IMG/VR virus record: IMGVR_UViG_3300007515_000015
Location: 1 to 42,052 of that record
DNA: 42,052 nt
Source: a virus
Strand: one strand, 5' to 3'
The translations under genes were made by a program, and so were the position numbers. This document shows, in pieces, positions 1-7,569 of this stretch. Below the pieces are notes generated by a model, which had not been told where the DNA came from, searched no databases, and worked only from the letters and a program-made list of their open reading frames with translations. Numbering within the stretch: the stretch's first letter is position 1; every line of letters begins with the position of its first letter.

Positions 1-119
1 TCCCAAAAGGGGTCGTCTGCTGGGGGCGACCAACCCGGAGCCTCGGGAGCCGGAGCCTCGGGAGCCGGAGCCTCGGGAGCCGGAGCCTCGGGAGCCGGAG
101 CCTCGGGAGCCGGAGCCTC
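1..119. repeat. Terminal direct repeat (copy 1 of 2) marking contig circularity
   Basis: Bases 1-119 are identical to 41934-42052, base for base. Base 120 (a) is where the two copies stop being comparable. The first 37 bases of the repeat are non-repetitive, which makes a chance overlap inside the 15-bp repeat unlikely. A length of exactly 119 is one of the k-mer sizes used by common metagenome assemblers, so I read this as an assembly overlap of a circular or terminally redundant genome, not as a biological terminal repeat. Confidence 0.9.
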
Positions 120-2195
120 AGGACCGCCACCGCGACCGGGACCATGCGGGCCGCCTTCAGGGAAGAAGTCGTCTGGTGGCTGCCAGTCGTCTGGTGGCGC
201 CCAAACTCCGCCTTCGTCTCCGCCTTCGTCACCGTCTTCGGGTCCTGAGAACCCGGGTCCTTGAAAACCTCCACCGTCCGGTCCCCGACCTTCGTCTCTG
301 CCAATAGGCGGTACGTCCACGTTGATAGTGGGATCGAACTGGAACGCCCCTTCACCAAACGTGACGTTGCTCCCCGGTCTAGGCACGAACCGTTGATAGT
401 CAAGGTACGGCTGCGCGTCGGCAGCGGTGAAAGCCGGAGTGCCGCTACGGGTGGAAATCTGTTCCGTGATGGCCTTGTAAGGGTCCATCTCGTAGTCCGT
501 TGCCCCAGCCGTAGCCAAAAGCGATTCCATTTGTTCGTACTGGGCTTTGGTAAGCCCTCGCAACATGGGTGCGTACTGCTCCATTGCTGCGTTGATCGCC
601 ATATTCGCTCGCGTCTGCGCTGCAATGGACCCCAACAGTTCCCGTTGGCCTTCTTCCGTTGACATGGCTGCGTGTACGTCCTGCCACTGAGCCAACGCTG
701 CGTTCTCGTCGGCTTCCGCGACTTCCGCACCCGCACGTTTCGACATCAACGACTCAAGTGACCGTTCAACGGCTAGTTCGCTAAGCACCTCGTTGGCGTC
801 TACGCGCCGACCAGCCACGTCAATCGTTGATTCTTCAATATCTAGCGCCCTGAGCGCTATGTCGGCATCTACTTTGTCGTAGCCGATTGACTCCAACCGC
901 ATCGCTACCTGCTGGCGGTCCAGCCCAAGGTTGGAAAGTTTACGGGCCTCGTCTGCGATGCTCGTCTGGATAGCGAGCCGGTTCGTATCGAGCCTGCTGA
1001 TCGCATCCGTAACGTCCGCCTTGGACCTCCCGTACCGGTCAGCCAAATAGCCGACATCGGTGAACTCCAGATCCAACGCCCGCAAGTTGGCGTCCAAATC
1101 AACCGCTGCGCGATCCTTTTCGGCTGTCAACTGCGCTCGTTGGAACGTGTCCCCCGCTTCTAGTTCTGTCAGGCTGAGGTCAGCACCGGTGGATTGCAGG
1201 GCGATTTCGTCCAGCGCCAGTTGTTTGCCGAGTTCGATGTCTGCGACATCTTCCCTGATGCCGGTAGTGAACGATGCTCCACGCGCATAGGCGTCACGCA
1301 ACGCAGCCCGTTCAGCGCGGTCTGCTTGCAGTTCCGTTGCTCGTTTGTCAAGGTCGGCTTTGTCTCGCACCAAGTCGATGCGACCCTTGCCGACTTCAAG
1401 AGACTCACCCAGCAGCGTTTCGCGGGCTGTCCGCAACGCTTCCGCAATCGTGTCCATCGTGTTGAGATCAGTTTTCTGAAGTCCGATCTCTGTTTTCTGA
1501 TCGGCGGTCATGCTGATCTGATCCGACAACGTGTCGATCTGACGGTCGAAACTTTTTTCGTCCAAGTCAACGTCGGTCAACGTCTGGTTCAGATAGGTGA
1601 TCGCATCGCCAACACTGGCTTCCTGAAGTCCGATGCGGCCCGGTAGTTCGGCCTGACCACCGGGTCCGGTGAATCCACCGGACAGTTCCAACCCGACTTC
1701 TCGTTCCGCTAGACCAGCGCGGTCCAACAGGTTCTTTGTCTGCTCCCGGTTGAGACCCACGCCAAGCAAGTTGTTCGCCAAGTCTTCGCGCGTCAGATCC
1801 GCCAGATTCTCCTGACCCACCGCATGGTCCAGAATGTTCTTTTCCTCGGCGGTCAACGCCCGTCGCGCTTCCTGCCACGTCGTGCGCCCACCGAAATGTT
1901 CGTCACTCAACAGTTGGGCAACAGTCGGCTTCTGCGCGCGACGAACCTGTGCTGCCAACTGGTTACTCAACTGAGTGCCAGCCTGCGTAATAGCCGATTC
2001 TCCAAGCGACTGCGCTTTAGCGCGGTTCAGCAGCAACCCTGTGAGTGCCGCTATCTGCGCCTTGTCCGCATACGGATCGGGGTTCTGTATGACCTCAACC
2101 TCAGTGGCCTGCACATTCTTTTGACCGGCAGCCGTGCCTTGCCCACCCGGATCTGTGGCGGTGCCGCCAACGGGTGGCAGAGAAATCCCGCCCAT
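1..2195 (-). CDS. Large coiled-coil virion protein, N-terminal 731 residues (gene continues across the contig join)
   Basis: The ATG at 2195 overlaps the TAA of the adaptor gene (TAATG), and the frame stays open to base 1. Because bases 1-119 equal 41934-42052, the frame continues exactly into 41231-41932, giving a 965-aa protein. The N-terminus is Gly/Pro-rich. Residues of roughly 40-560 are highly charged, Ala/Leu/Glu/Asp-rich and helical-looking, with long heptad-like stretches and no cysteines noticed. After about residue 640 the chain becomes Gly/Pro/Asp-rich and then enters an EAPAP pentapeptide repeat. It sits upstream of the 656-aa and 1921-aa genes and after the connector-like gene. 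I infer an internal virion or ejection protein of a short-tailed phage. No catalytic motif is visible, and the family is not recognised. Confidence 0.85.
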   Translation of the reverse strand, partial: MGGISLPPVGGTATDPGGQGTAAGQKNVQATEVEVIQNPDPYADKAQIAALTGLLLNRAKAQSLGESAITQAGTQLSNQLAAQVRRAQKPTVAQLLSDEHFGGRTTWQEARRALTAEEKNILDHAVGQENLADLTREDLANNLLGVGLNREQTKNLLDRAGLAEREVGLELSGGFTGPGGQAELPGRIGLQEASVGDAITYLNQTLTDVDLDEKSFDRQIDTLSDQISMTADQKTEIGLQKTDLNTMDTIAEALRTARETLLGESLEVGKGRIDLVRDKADLDKRATELQADRAERAALRDAYARGASFTTGIREDVADIELGKQLALDEIALQSTGADLSLTELEAGDTFQRAQLTAEKDRAAVDLDANLRALDLEFTDVGYLADRYGRSKADVTDAISRLDTNRLAIQTSIADEARKLSNLGLDRQQVAMRLESIGYDKVDADIALRALDIEESTIDVAGRRVDANEVLSELAVERSLESLMSKRAGAEVAEADENAALAQWQDVHAAMSTEEGQRELLGSIAAQTRANMAINAAMEQYAPMLRGLTKAQYEQMESLLATAGATDYEMDPYKAITEQISTRSGTPAFTAADAQPYLDYQRFVPRPGSNVTFGEGAFQFDPTINVDVPPIGRDEGRGPDGGGFQGPGFSGPEDGDEGGDEGGVWAPPDDWQPPDDFFPEGGPHGPGRGGGPEAPAPEAPAPEAPAPEAPAPEAPAPEAPGWSPPADDPFW
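38..119. repeat. 15-bp tandem repeat coding for EAPAP pentapeptides
   Basis: About 5.5 copies of a 15-bp unit (gagcctcgggagccg) lie back to back. On the minus strand each unit encodes Glu-Ala-Pro-Ala-Pro, giving a rigid Pro/Ala linker between the coiled-coil body and the C-terminal 220-residue domain of the 965-aa protein. The unit length is a multiple of three, so copy-number changes keep the frame. The contig ends lie inside this repeat, so the true number of copies may be larger than shown. Confidence 0.9.
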
Positions 2196-2881
2196 TAGTA
2201 TTCGCCGCCCCACAGCCAACCGGGAATGTGGCTGCTACCAACCTGAATGAAGTCGCCTTGGTCTGTCCAACGGCGAGTCTGGTCGATCATCTCTTGGAGC
2301 GAATCCATGTAGATGGCGCGGGCTTCCTGCCAACGTGGGTCGCGGTCCTTGCGTAACGCAACGTGTTCCACATACGACTCGATTAGATCCTCGTAGCCGA
2401 CAGGAACCTGCACCGTCGAACCTGCTGCCGAACCGTCCGTCGCAAGGTTCGATGCCGTCTGGTAGAAAAAGACCTTCAACTTTCCTGCTTCGGACGGCGT
2501 AGGGTAAAGAACGATTTTCAGCGTAGGCGGGTACCCCCACATCGTGTAGAACGTCGGGTACCCCTTGCTGGTCGTTTGCGACGCCCACCACACCGCATCC
2601 ATCGAGTTGAAATCGCGGTACTCCAACGGGTACACGTTGCTGGAAGCAGTCGGCCTCCATTCAACCCGGTGAACACGCAAGCAGCCATCATTGACGGTGT
2701 ACTCCTGCGTGTTTGCCGTGACGTTGATTTCTTCATACGTCTGCAAAGACTCAGTTCGGCGCGCAATGTCGCGTGCCGCTTCGTTGATCCACGTCCGCAG
2801 TTCAGCGTCAGACCACTGGCCGGAAGTCGTCTCGTCCAGTTTGTTGCGAATGTTGGTGAGGTAGGTGGCTTGCGTTGCCAT
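2195..2881 (-). CDS. Connector/adaptor-like head-to-tail protein
   Basis: This 228-aa protein starts with a helical segment containing a 'W-S-D-A-E-L-x-x-W-I-N-E-A' pattern (residues 22-35), followed by mixed beta segments and a C-terminal helix (about 175-205). This is the layout of phage adaptor proteins that bind under the portal (P22 gp4, T7 gp11 and HK97 gp6 functional class). It has no membrane segment or cysteine cluster. It follows the metallophosphoesterase with a 9-base gap and overlaps the start of the 965-aa virion gene by one base, so the two are probably translationally coupled. It lies unusually far from the portal gene (about 13 kb). The function is inferred from shape and motif similarity; a small tail protein is the main alternative. 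Confidence 0.6.
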   Translation of the reverse strand: MATQATYLTNIRNKLDETTSGQWSDAELRTWINEAARDIARRTESLQTYEEINVTANTQEYTVNDGCLRVHRVEWRPTASSNVYPLEYRDFNSMDAVWWASQTTSKGYPTFYTMWGYPPTLKIVLYPTPSEAGKLKVFFYQTASNLATDGSAAGSTVQVPVGYEDLIESYVEHVALRKDRDPRWQEARAIYMDSLQEMIDQTRRWTDQGDFIQVGSSHIPGWLWGGEY

Positions 2882-2890
2882 GCGGGTATC

Positions 2891-3967
2891 TTACCAACCT
2901 TCTGATTTGCGGTCCCCGGCAAGTATCGGTGCTTGCCACACTACTCCGTTCTTGGGCACGGTCACCCACAATGCCTGCTGCGGAGCCTCAAAACTAAAGT
3001 TCGATGTGGCGGCGTACTCGTCCCATCCTTTGAGGGAGCCATTTACTATCAGACCATTGGACGCGGCCTGTATCAACGTGTGCCAATGGCCGACGATCAT
3101 TATGTCGAACGGCGTTCCCATCGACTCGTAGTTCTGCAACTTCTTGGCACGCATACGCAGGAGGGGGGGCCAAAGTCCGCCAATGCCCTGACCCCCCCTC
3201 GCCTGATCCCCGTGCGTAAGCAGATACGTCGTGTCGTACACGGGGACAACGGCGTCCGTTGCCTCAGGGATTTGGAAGGTGATCCGACTATCGGACTTCA
3301 ACAGGAGTGCGAGTTGGTGTGCGAGGAACCAGTCGAAGTTGTCTCGCGCCCGTAGTTTCGACCTTGGTTTGTGCGTACGCCGACTGTGGTTGCCGACCAC
3401 GCATGGAACATGGACCGATCCGAACTCCTCCGCCAGCATCGAAATGCCGGAAGCCAGTCGTTCCGACCAGAACAGCAGGGAACCCAACATCGTGTCTTCG
3501 TTGGTTTCCGTCAGTTCTTCATGGATGTCACCACTGAAGATGTCCCCACCCATGAACAGCACTACCCCGTCGTAGTCAAGTCCCGACAAGTAATCGCGGG
3601 TTAGTTCAACGGTCTTGTTGAAGTACCGGTCCAACCGTTTGACGGCGATCTCACGGTTGTAGGCGTTGACGTTGTTCATTTCCTCCGGTTTGACGACTTC
3701 ATCGAAATGCGTATCGGAAAGAATGGTGCAGATCGTCGCCGCGTCTTTTTTGGATTTCTTCTTGCCATTTCGCGGCTGAAGCCATTTTGGTACAGACGAC
3801 AGTTCGGTGCTGAGGTTTCTAAAAACCTGTAGTTCTCTGCCTACAACCAGAAGTTCTGACTCTGCCTTGGATAAGGCAGCCTTAGCGATGTCGCGCTCTG
3901 CCCGAAGTTTCGCTACAGAAGCAGCGGCAACAAAGTCTGCGAGGTCTTGTGAATCATCGTCGCTCAC
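2891..3967 (-). CDS. Calcineurin-like metallophosphoesterase
   Basis: This is a 358-aa protein with a charged helical N-terminus (residues 1-75) and a complete metallophosphoesterase motif set: D85-x-H87 in 'SDTHFD', G141-D142 with G146-D147, G192-N193-H194, H252 in 'THGD', and G293-H294-W295-H296. These residues form the two-metal site of the calcineurin/Mre11/Lambda-phosphatase fold, so hydrolysis of a phosphoester (nucleic acid, nucleotide or phosphoprotein) is expected. The N-terminal helix could be a targeting or oligomerisation arm. It lies inside the virion and lysis cluster, not with replication genes, and overlaps the small gene upstream by 14 bases. The substrate cannot be read from the sequence. 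Confidence 0.85.
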   Translation of the reverse strand: MSDDDSQDLADFVAAASVAKLRAERDIAKAALSKAESELLVVGRELQVFRNLSTELSSVPKWLQPRNGKKKSKKDAATICTILSDTHFDEVVKPEEMNNVNAYNREIAVKRLDRYFNKTVELTRDYLSGLDYDGVVLFMGGDIFSGDIHEELTETNEDTMLGSLLFWSERLASGISMLAEEFGSVHVPCVVGNHSRRTHKPRSKLRARDNFDWFLAHQLALLLKSDSRITFQIPEATDAVVPVYDTTYLLTHGDQARGGQGIGGLWPPLLRMRAKKLQNYESMGTPFDIMIVGHWHTLIQAASNGLIVNGSLKGWDEYAATSNFSFEAPQQALWVTVPKNGVVWQAPILAGDRKSEGW

Positions 3968-4172
3968 GATTCATCACCCCCATAACCTTCCCGGGTGTAG
4001 CATCCTCATAGCCTAAGGATTTCAACCATTGGCAAGCCATTTCCTTCCCAACCGAGTTGGACCGCATGGCATCCCACAACTGGTTGTAGACATCATCTGG
4101 GAGGCTGTCGGCCCACGCTGGCATCCTCTTGGGACGGTTGGCAAACTCCTCTAGGCTTGTGTCAGACGCCAT
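3954..4172 (-). CDS. Small conserved-looking protein of unknown function
   Basis: This is a 72-aa acidic-then-basic protein, probably starting at the ATG at 4172, which overlaps the end of the endolysin gene by 11 bases. A longer form from 4226 would run 65 bases into the endolysin gene and is less likely. It contains 'MPAWADSLPDDVYNQLW', then a helix and a basic end. It looks like a short helical DNA-binding or adaptor-like domain (the spacing resembles terminase-small or head-completion N-domains), but I do not recognise the family. It is coupled to the phosphoesterase gene downstream by a 14-base overlap. Confidence 0.65.
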   Translation of the reverse strand: MASDTSLEEFANRPKRMPAWADSLPDDVYNQLWDAMRSNSVGKEMACQWLKSLGYEDATPGKVMGVMNRERR

Positions 4173-4896
4173 CAGGGACCCGTGGGTTCCACATCGCGGA
4201 CCACTCCTTAGAACTAACCCTTCCATTTACATCCAGCAGAAACGCGCGCTGCAACTGTTCGACAGCGCGTTTGGTCTTTCGACCGAAGATCCCGTCCGCA
4301 TTGCCGCAGTTGAAGTCGATGGCGTTGAGCCTCTGCTGAACAACTTTGACAGACGGACCTTTGGACCCGCGACGCAGCGAACACCACGCAATATCCCGAC
4401 CAACTTCTTCTATGAACGCGAGGACGCCTTTCCAATCCATCTCTGGTTCAGAAGGTTTGTCTGGTGTCCCGTCGCAAGGAAACCAGTCTTTGGCATCTCG
4501 CGGTTGGAAGTGCCACCACTCCTTGATGGAACCGTCTCTGTTCTTGACGGTTGGCCGCAGTCCATAGCGGCGCGCAACTGATGTGACCACAGGAATGGAC
4601 CCGCCTTTCAGCGTGATGCGGAAATCAACTGCGTACGAATACCCGTCGGGCTGTTCCTGATGAAACGATCCCCTGAAGAAACCGTCTGGTCGCAGCCAGT
4701 CTGGATTCGCAGCAAGGTTTCCCTTACCTGCGCGGTACTTGTCGTACAGCCGTTTCTGCGCCGCATAGGACCTGCAACCTGAAACAACTGCGACACGGCC
4801 AGCAACGCGACCGTCGCCAAAGAACGCCTCCAGCCTCTCCCTGAACCTTGGGTGGATCAAGGAGAGGTCAACGTGCCCGCCAGTCGTTGGGATCAT
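4162..4896 (-). CDS. Endolysin: M15-type peptidase plus peptidoglycan-binding domain
   Basis: This 244-aa lysin has two domains. Residues 10-135 match the VanY/L-alanyl-D-glutamate peptidase group (M15): 'SGCRSYAAQKRLYDKY' at 39-54, the zinc ligand H79 with D91 in 'YSYAVDF', and the last ligand H129 in 'EWWHFQ'. Residues of about 176-236 are a PG_binding_1 module with the typical 'G-x-x-V-K-x-x-Q-x-x-L' and 'D-G-I-F-G-x-x-T' signatures. Peptide cross-links or stems of the host wall are the expected substrate. There is no signal peptide, so export through the holin pore is expected, but the candidate holin lies far away at the end of the late arm. Upstream and downstream genes are packed tightly. 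Confidence 0.88.
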   Translation of the reverse strand: MIPTTGGHVDLSLIHPRFRERLEAFFGDGRVAGRVAVVSGCRSYAAQKRLYDKYRAGKGNLAANPDWLRPDGFFRGSFHQEQPDGYSYAVDFRITLKGGSIPVVTSVARRYGLRPTVKNRDGSIKEWWHFQPRDAKDWFPCDGTPDKPSEPEMDWKGVLAFIEEVGRDIAWCSLRRGSKGPSVKVVQQRLNAIDFNCGNADGIFGRKTKRAVEQLQRAFLLDVNGRVSSKEWSAMWNPRVPDGV

Positions 4897-4903
4897 CAGT
4901 CCG

Positions 4904-5080
4904 CTATTCAGTCGTTGTCGTGAGCCAACCGCTCTTGTGGCTCTCTACAACCATTTTAGCAGCCTTGTAATCTTTGACGAGGTTTATGAGGTTGCCGTTC
5001 TCAAACACCCCGTACCAAGAAGACACGACGCCCCGATGATCTGGCACGTTGATGCACTTGATACCGTGATCTACTATCAC
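4904..5080 (-). CDS. Small hypothetical protein with GTG start
   Basis: An uninterrupted 58-codon frame starts at GTG 5080 and fills the gap between the 138-aa gene and the endolysin. An in-frame stop lies a few codons upstream, so GTG is the only plausible start. The ribosome site is weak (a run of AGG/TAGG). The product contains 'DHGIKCINVPDHRGVVSSWY' and 'NLVKDYKAAKMVVESH', a plausible small globular alpha/beta fold. Its position in a late operon with almost no intergenic space supports it being real. No family is recognised. Confidence 0.55.
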   Translation of the reverse strand: MIVDHGIKCINVPDHRGVVSSWYGVFENGNLINLVKDYKAAKMVVESHKSGWLTTTTE

Positions 5081-5107
5081 GCACCAAAGCCTAACCTACC
5101 CCGTCAT

Positions 5108-5524
5108 CTAGGACAATCCCCCACGCCGAATCTCAACCAGACCTGTAATAGTGATACACAACTTGGCAGCCACCGACTGGAGCCCTCGCAGCATGTAGCC
5201 CTCCTCCATGATGAGCCGCAACGAATCGTGGATTACCGTCGTGTTGGCGGTCACCGACACGTCGTAGAACAGCGCGTTGCTGACGGCGCTAGAGGCACCC
5301 TTTGCGACCATGTGCAGCCGAAAGGTACGGGCCGAACTGTCAGTGTTGGCGATGACAACCTGTAGTACCTCACTTCGGGCACCCGGCAGGTTCGGAGAAG
5401 TATAAAGCAAAGTGTCGCTAGTACCCGGGTTCCCTTGGTAGAAGACCTTGCGTACAGTTTCGCGCTGCTGGCTAGGGGGCTGGGCAACCGCCAACTGGGA
5501 TGGATAGCCTGTTTCTTCCGGCAT
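5108..5524 (-). CDS. Small beta-rich virion-associated protein (unknown)
   Basis: This is a 138-aa protein. The ATG at 5524 is preferred over the TTG at 5530 because it follows GGTGGG at good spacing. The sequence is polar and beta-rich with alternating hydrophobics ('FRLHMVAKGAS', 'DVSVTANTTVIHDS', 'LCITITGLVEI'), like small phage fibre-tip or decoration folds. It lies between small membrane proteins and the lysin in the late operon, so a particle-associated role is plausible but unproven. It ends with TAG, 27 bases before the GTG-start gene. Confidence 0.7.
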   Translation of the reverse strand: MPEETGYPSQLAVAQPPSQQRETVRKVFYQGNPGTSDTLLYTSPNLPGARSEVLQVVIANTDSSARTFRLHMVAKGASSAVSNALFYDVSVTANTTVIHDSLRLIMEEGYMLRGLQSVAAKLCITITGLVEIRRGGLS

Positions 5525-5526
5525 CG

Positions 5527-5712
5527 TCAACCCACCGACGGATGGTTCTCAATGAACTCCTGATACTGCTCAGGAGTGGCAAGGACAATCTGCATCACAG
5601 GTGCAGGCTCCGACGGACCCTTGCCTATCGTCATGCTGACCGTGCCCACAAGAGTCCCGATGGCTACCAACAGTCCTGTTGCAGCAATAATGAGTTTCGT
5701 CGTTCGTTCCAT
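5527..5712 (-). CDS. Small single-pass membrane protein
   Basis: This 61-aa protein has a basic N-terminus (MERTTK) and one strong hydrophobic segment (residues 6-28: LIIAATGLLVAIGTLVGTV), followed by a polar tail. The topology is N-in or signal-anchor-like. It sits next to another membrane-anchored coiled-coil protein and two genes before the endolysin. A lysis accessory role (second holin or antiholin) is possible by context. The two-helix protein at 33186 is the better holin candidate. Confidence 0.65.
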   Translation of the reverse strand: MERTTKLIIAATGLLVAIGTLVGTVSMTIGKGPSEPAPVMQIVLATPEQYQEFIENHPSVG

Positions 5713-5714
5713 GA

Positions 5715-6209
5715 CTAATCCGCATCGTCAAACCAGTCGTCGCACCATTTCTTACTGCGGCACGCTTCCTCGTTCATGTCCACACGGGACTCTAAGCGAT
5801 CAAGCCGTAGGTCAATCTCATCGAGTTCGTCTACGCCGCTCTCAACGATGTCCAAGAGGGATTCCATCTGACGCTTCACGCCCTCCAGATCACTGACAAC
5901 AATCTCCATCATCGTGCTGGAAGCAAAGTTCCTAGTGTCCTCCACACGGGCAAGGCGCATACTCTCCAACGCATCAGCGTTCGTACTCACGCCTTCTTCA
6001 ATGGAAGCAAGACGGGCCAGCACCGCACTATCAGTACCCGTGTTCTGTTCGATGACAGTCACGGTCTTCTCTAAGTCGTCGATACGTCCCGCGACTTGCG
6101 CCGCGTTCCAGACGACAACGCCGCTCGTGATCGCCACAGACAGGATCAGTCCGAGTGTGATCCGCGACACTTTGACTTGCTTCAGATCGGTGATTACTTC
6201 ATCGGACAT
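5715..6209 (-). CDS. Membrane-anchored coiled-coil protein
   Basis: This is a 164-aa protein with a cytoplasmic-like N-terminal stretch (about 15 residues), a membrane helix (residues 16-40, 'RITLGLILSVAITSGVVVW') and a long heptad-patterned region to about residue 150. Two cysteines (EEAC, KKWC) lie near the acidic C-terminal end. The layout resembles phage membrane-tethered lysis proteins or host-surface modifiers. It sits two bases before the 61-aa membrane gene, suggesting the two act together. No enzymatic motif is seen, and no family is recognised. Confidence 0.7.
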   Translation of the reverse strand: MSDEVITDLKQVKVSRITLGLILSVAITSGVVVWNAAQVAGRIDDLEKTVTVIEQNTGTDSAVLARLASIEEGVSTNADALESMRLARVEDTRNFASSTMMEIVVSDLEGVKRQMESLLDIVESGVDELDEIDLRLDRLESRVDMNEEACRSKKWCDDWFDDAD

Positions 6210-6218
6210 GATCGTACA

Positions 6219-6500
6219 TTACTCAGGCGGTGTGGGCCAAACCACTTCAGACACGCGGCTGTACGTCGCGGGTAGATCCCGTAGTTCCTGCCGGTACGTC
6301 GCCCACTCTGCCTTCTTCTCATCGGTGAGTGGTGCGTCGGTCAACTGTGTCCAATCGGTGCTAGCCAGTATCCCGGTGCGCTGAGAACGGGTCATCGTGA
6401 AATTCTGATCCGCTGCTTCTCTCCGCGCCTCCTGTTCAGCGATCTCATCGTCGGTGAGGGGAATCATCACCCCGTCCACCATCTTCATCGGTGTTGACAT
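6219..6500 (-). CDS. Tail fibre assembly/tail chaperone-like protein
   Basis: This is a 93-aa protein with a strong AGGAGG site before the ATG at 6500. The middle 'ILASTDWTQLTDAPLTD' followed by 'WATYRQELRDLP' is the signature of a family found at the end of many phage fibre proteins and as stand-alone fibre-assembly or tail-chaperone proteins (PF16778-like). It follows the fibre gene and its three paralogous neighbours directly, which fits a chaperone or assembly role for them. The assignment rests on the motif and position. Confidence 0.75.
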   Translation of the reverse strand: MSTPMKMVDGVMIPLTDDEIAEQEARREAADQNFTMTRSQRTGILASTDWTQLTDAPLTDEKKAEWATYRQELRDLPATYSRVSEVVWPTPPE

Positions 6501-6508
6501 TTGGCCTC

Positions 6509-7039
6509 CTAAGCCGAGTTGAGTCCGTACAGGGAAAACACGGAATGTTCAGCGAAGTCGCCCACGCCGTTGGCAATCGTGATCGTTGTGATAGCCGCAG
6601 TAGACTTCCAATGGCCGTGCATTATCGTCTGCTGATAATCATGAGTGTCGCCAGCAGTCCCCGTGCCCGCCGAGCCACCGATAACGCCCTTATATTTGTC
6701 CGTAGCCCTATAGTCCAAAATCCAAAATTCACAAGTGGAAAAAGCGTCTGTCTGATCCCGCGTAGCAATAGCATCCATCCCATAGCTGAACCGTGACTCA
6801 TCCCAATCGCTGGTTGCGATGCTGGACGGACCATACGCATTCATATGTGCTTGCCAGTAGTTGCCGCTAGTAGAATCACTATTGAACCGGATATCCGACC
6901 CGTCAACGGCGTTGGTCCGTTCCGACCTTGTGTGACCCTTCAACAACAGATGCGTATAGGAACCTAGAGACGAGAACGTAATCGTCGCCGCACCACCTGA
7001 ACCGACCTGTTGATGCTGAACAAGTTCTAGACCAGCCAT
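6509..7039 (-). CDS. Receptor-binding-like virion protein, paralogue C
   Basis: This 176-aa protein starts at the ATG at 7039, which overlaps the upstream TGA (TGATG). The longer frame from 7054 ignores this coupling. Shared motifs with the next two genes are an N-terminal 'FNSD...GNYWQ', a middle 'ATDKYK', and a C-terminal 'W-x-S-T-A-x-x-T' ending in 'FSLYG'. The family is common in metagenomic phages next to fibre genes and looks like a beta-sandwich tip protein. Its likely role is an exposed tail or head appendage contacting the host. The exact function is not known. Confidence 0.75.
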   Translation of the reverse strand: MAGLELVQHQQVGSGGAATITFSSLGSYTHLLLKGHTRSERTNAVDGSDIRFNSDSTSGNYWQAHMNAYGPSSIATSDWDESRFSYGMDAIATRDQTDAFSTCEFWILDYRATDKYKGVIGGSAGTGTAGDTHDYQQTIMHGHWKSTAAITTITIANGVGDFAEHSVFSLYGLNSA

Positions 7040-7569
7040 CAGGAATTCCTCCACCCATACAGGGAAAACTCAGAACCAGACACAAAGTTAGATCCGTCCA
7101 TCGGAGCCAACTTCAGCGAAGTCACCACCGCCGTCGAAGTCCAAAGCCCGCCAGCCAGACCAATAATGGCATCATTGCTCGTAGAGGCATCGCGGAGAAA
7201 CCCGCCATACTGTCGAACCGAAGTCTTCCGATCCGAGTCGGCATAGCCTCCGATGTCGATGATCGCCCCACCGAACTCGTTTGTACCCGCCGCACCGGTC
7301 GCACCAGCACGAAAGATTTCGATGTTGCTCTGAGAGAACCGTTCACTGACAGCGGATGAAGATGTGTGGGCATACATGGTTTGCTGGTTGTAATTGCTAC
7401 CAGAGTTGAAAGTCAGAGCCATCGCATCCGACGCCACAGACCCACGGTCTGTCTTCGCTACGCACCGCACCTGAAGAAACTCGTAGTCAGCCGAGATCGA
7501 AGTGAACTCCACATACGAAGCCGAAGACGACAATGTACTCGTTGCGATGTGCTCATAGATGTCAGCCAT
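7039..7569 (-). CDS. Receptor-binding-like virion protein, paralogue B
   Basis: This 176-aa protein has the same length as its downstream paralogue. It contains 'LTFNSGSNYNQQ', a Gly/Ser-rich central region and 'LWTSTAVVT' before the terminal 'GSEFSLYGW'. It has diverged from A and C mainly in the middle third. It is coupled on both sides by TGATG overlaps. The beta-rich composition and near absence of Lys clusters fit a fibre-tip fold. I infer divergence after tandem duplication. Confidence 0.75.
   Translation of the reverse strand: MADIYEHIATSTLSSSASYVEFTSISADYEFLQVRCVAKTDRGSVASDAMALTFNSGSNYNQQTMYAHTSSSAVSERFSQSNIEIFRAGATGAAGTNEFGGAIIDIGGYADSDRKTSVRQYGGFLRDASTSNDAIIGLAGGLWTSTAVVTSLKLAPMDGSNFVSGSEFSLYGWRNS

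Noticed and set aside
4950-4975. Second TAAAAT-like promoter in the late arm
   Set aside because: The match lies inside the small 4904-5080 gene and lacks a -35 element.
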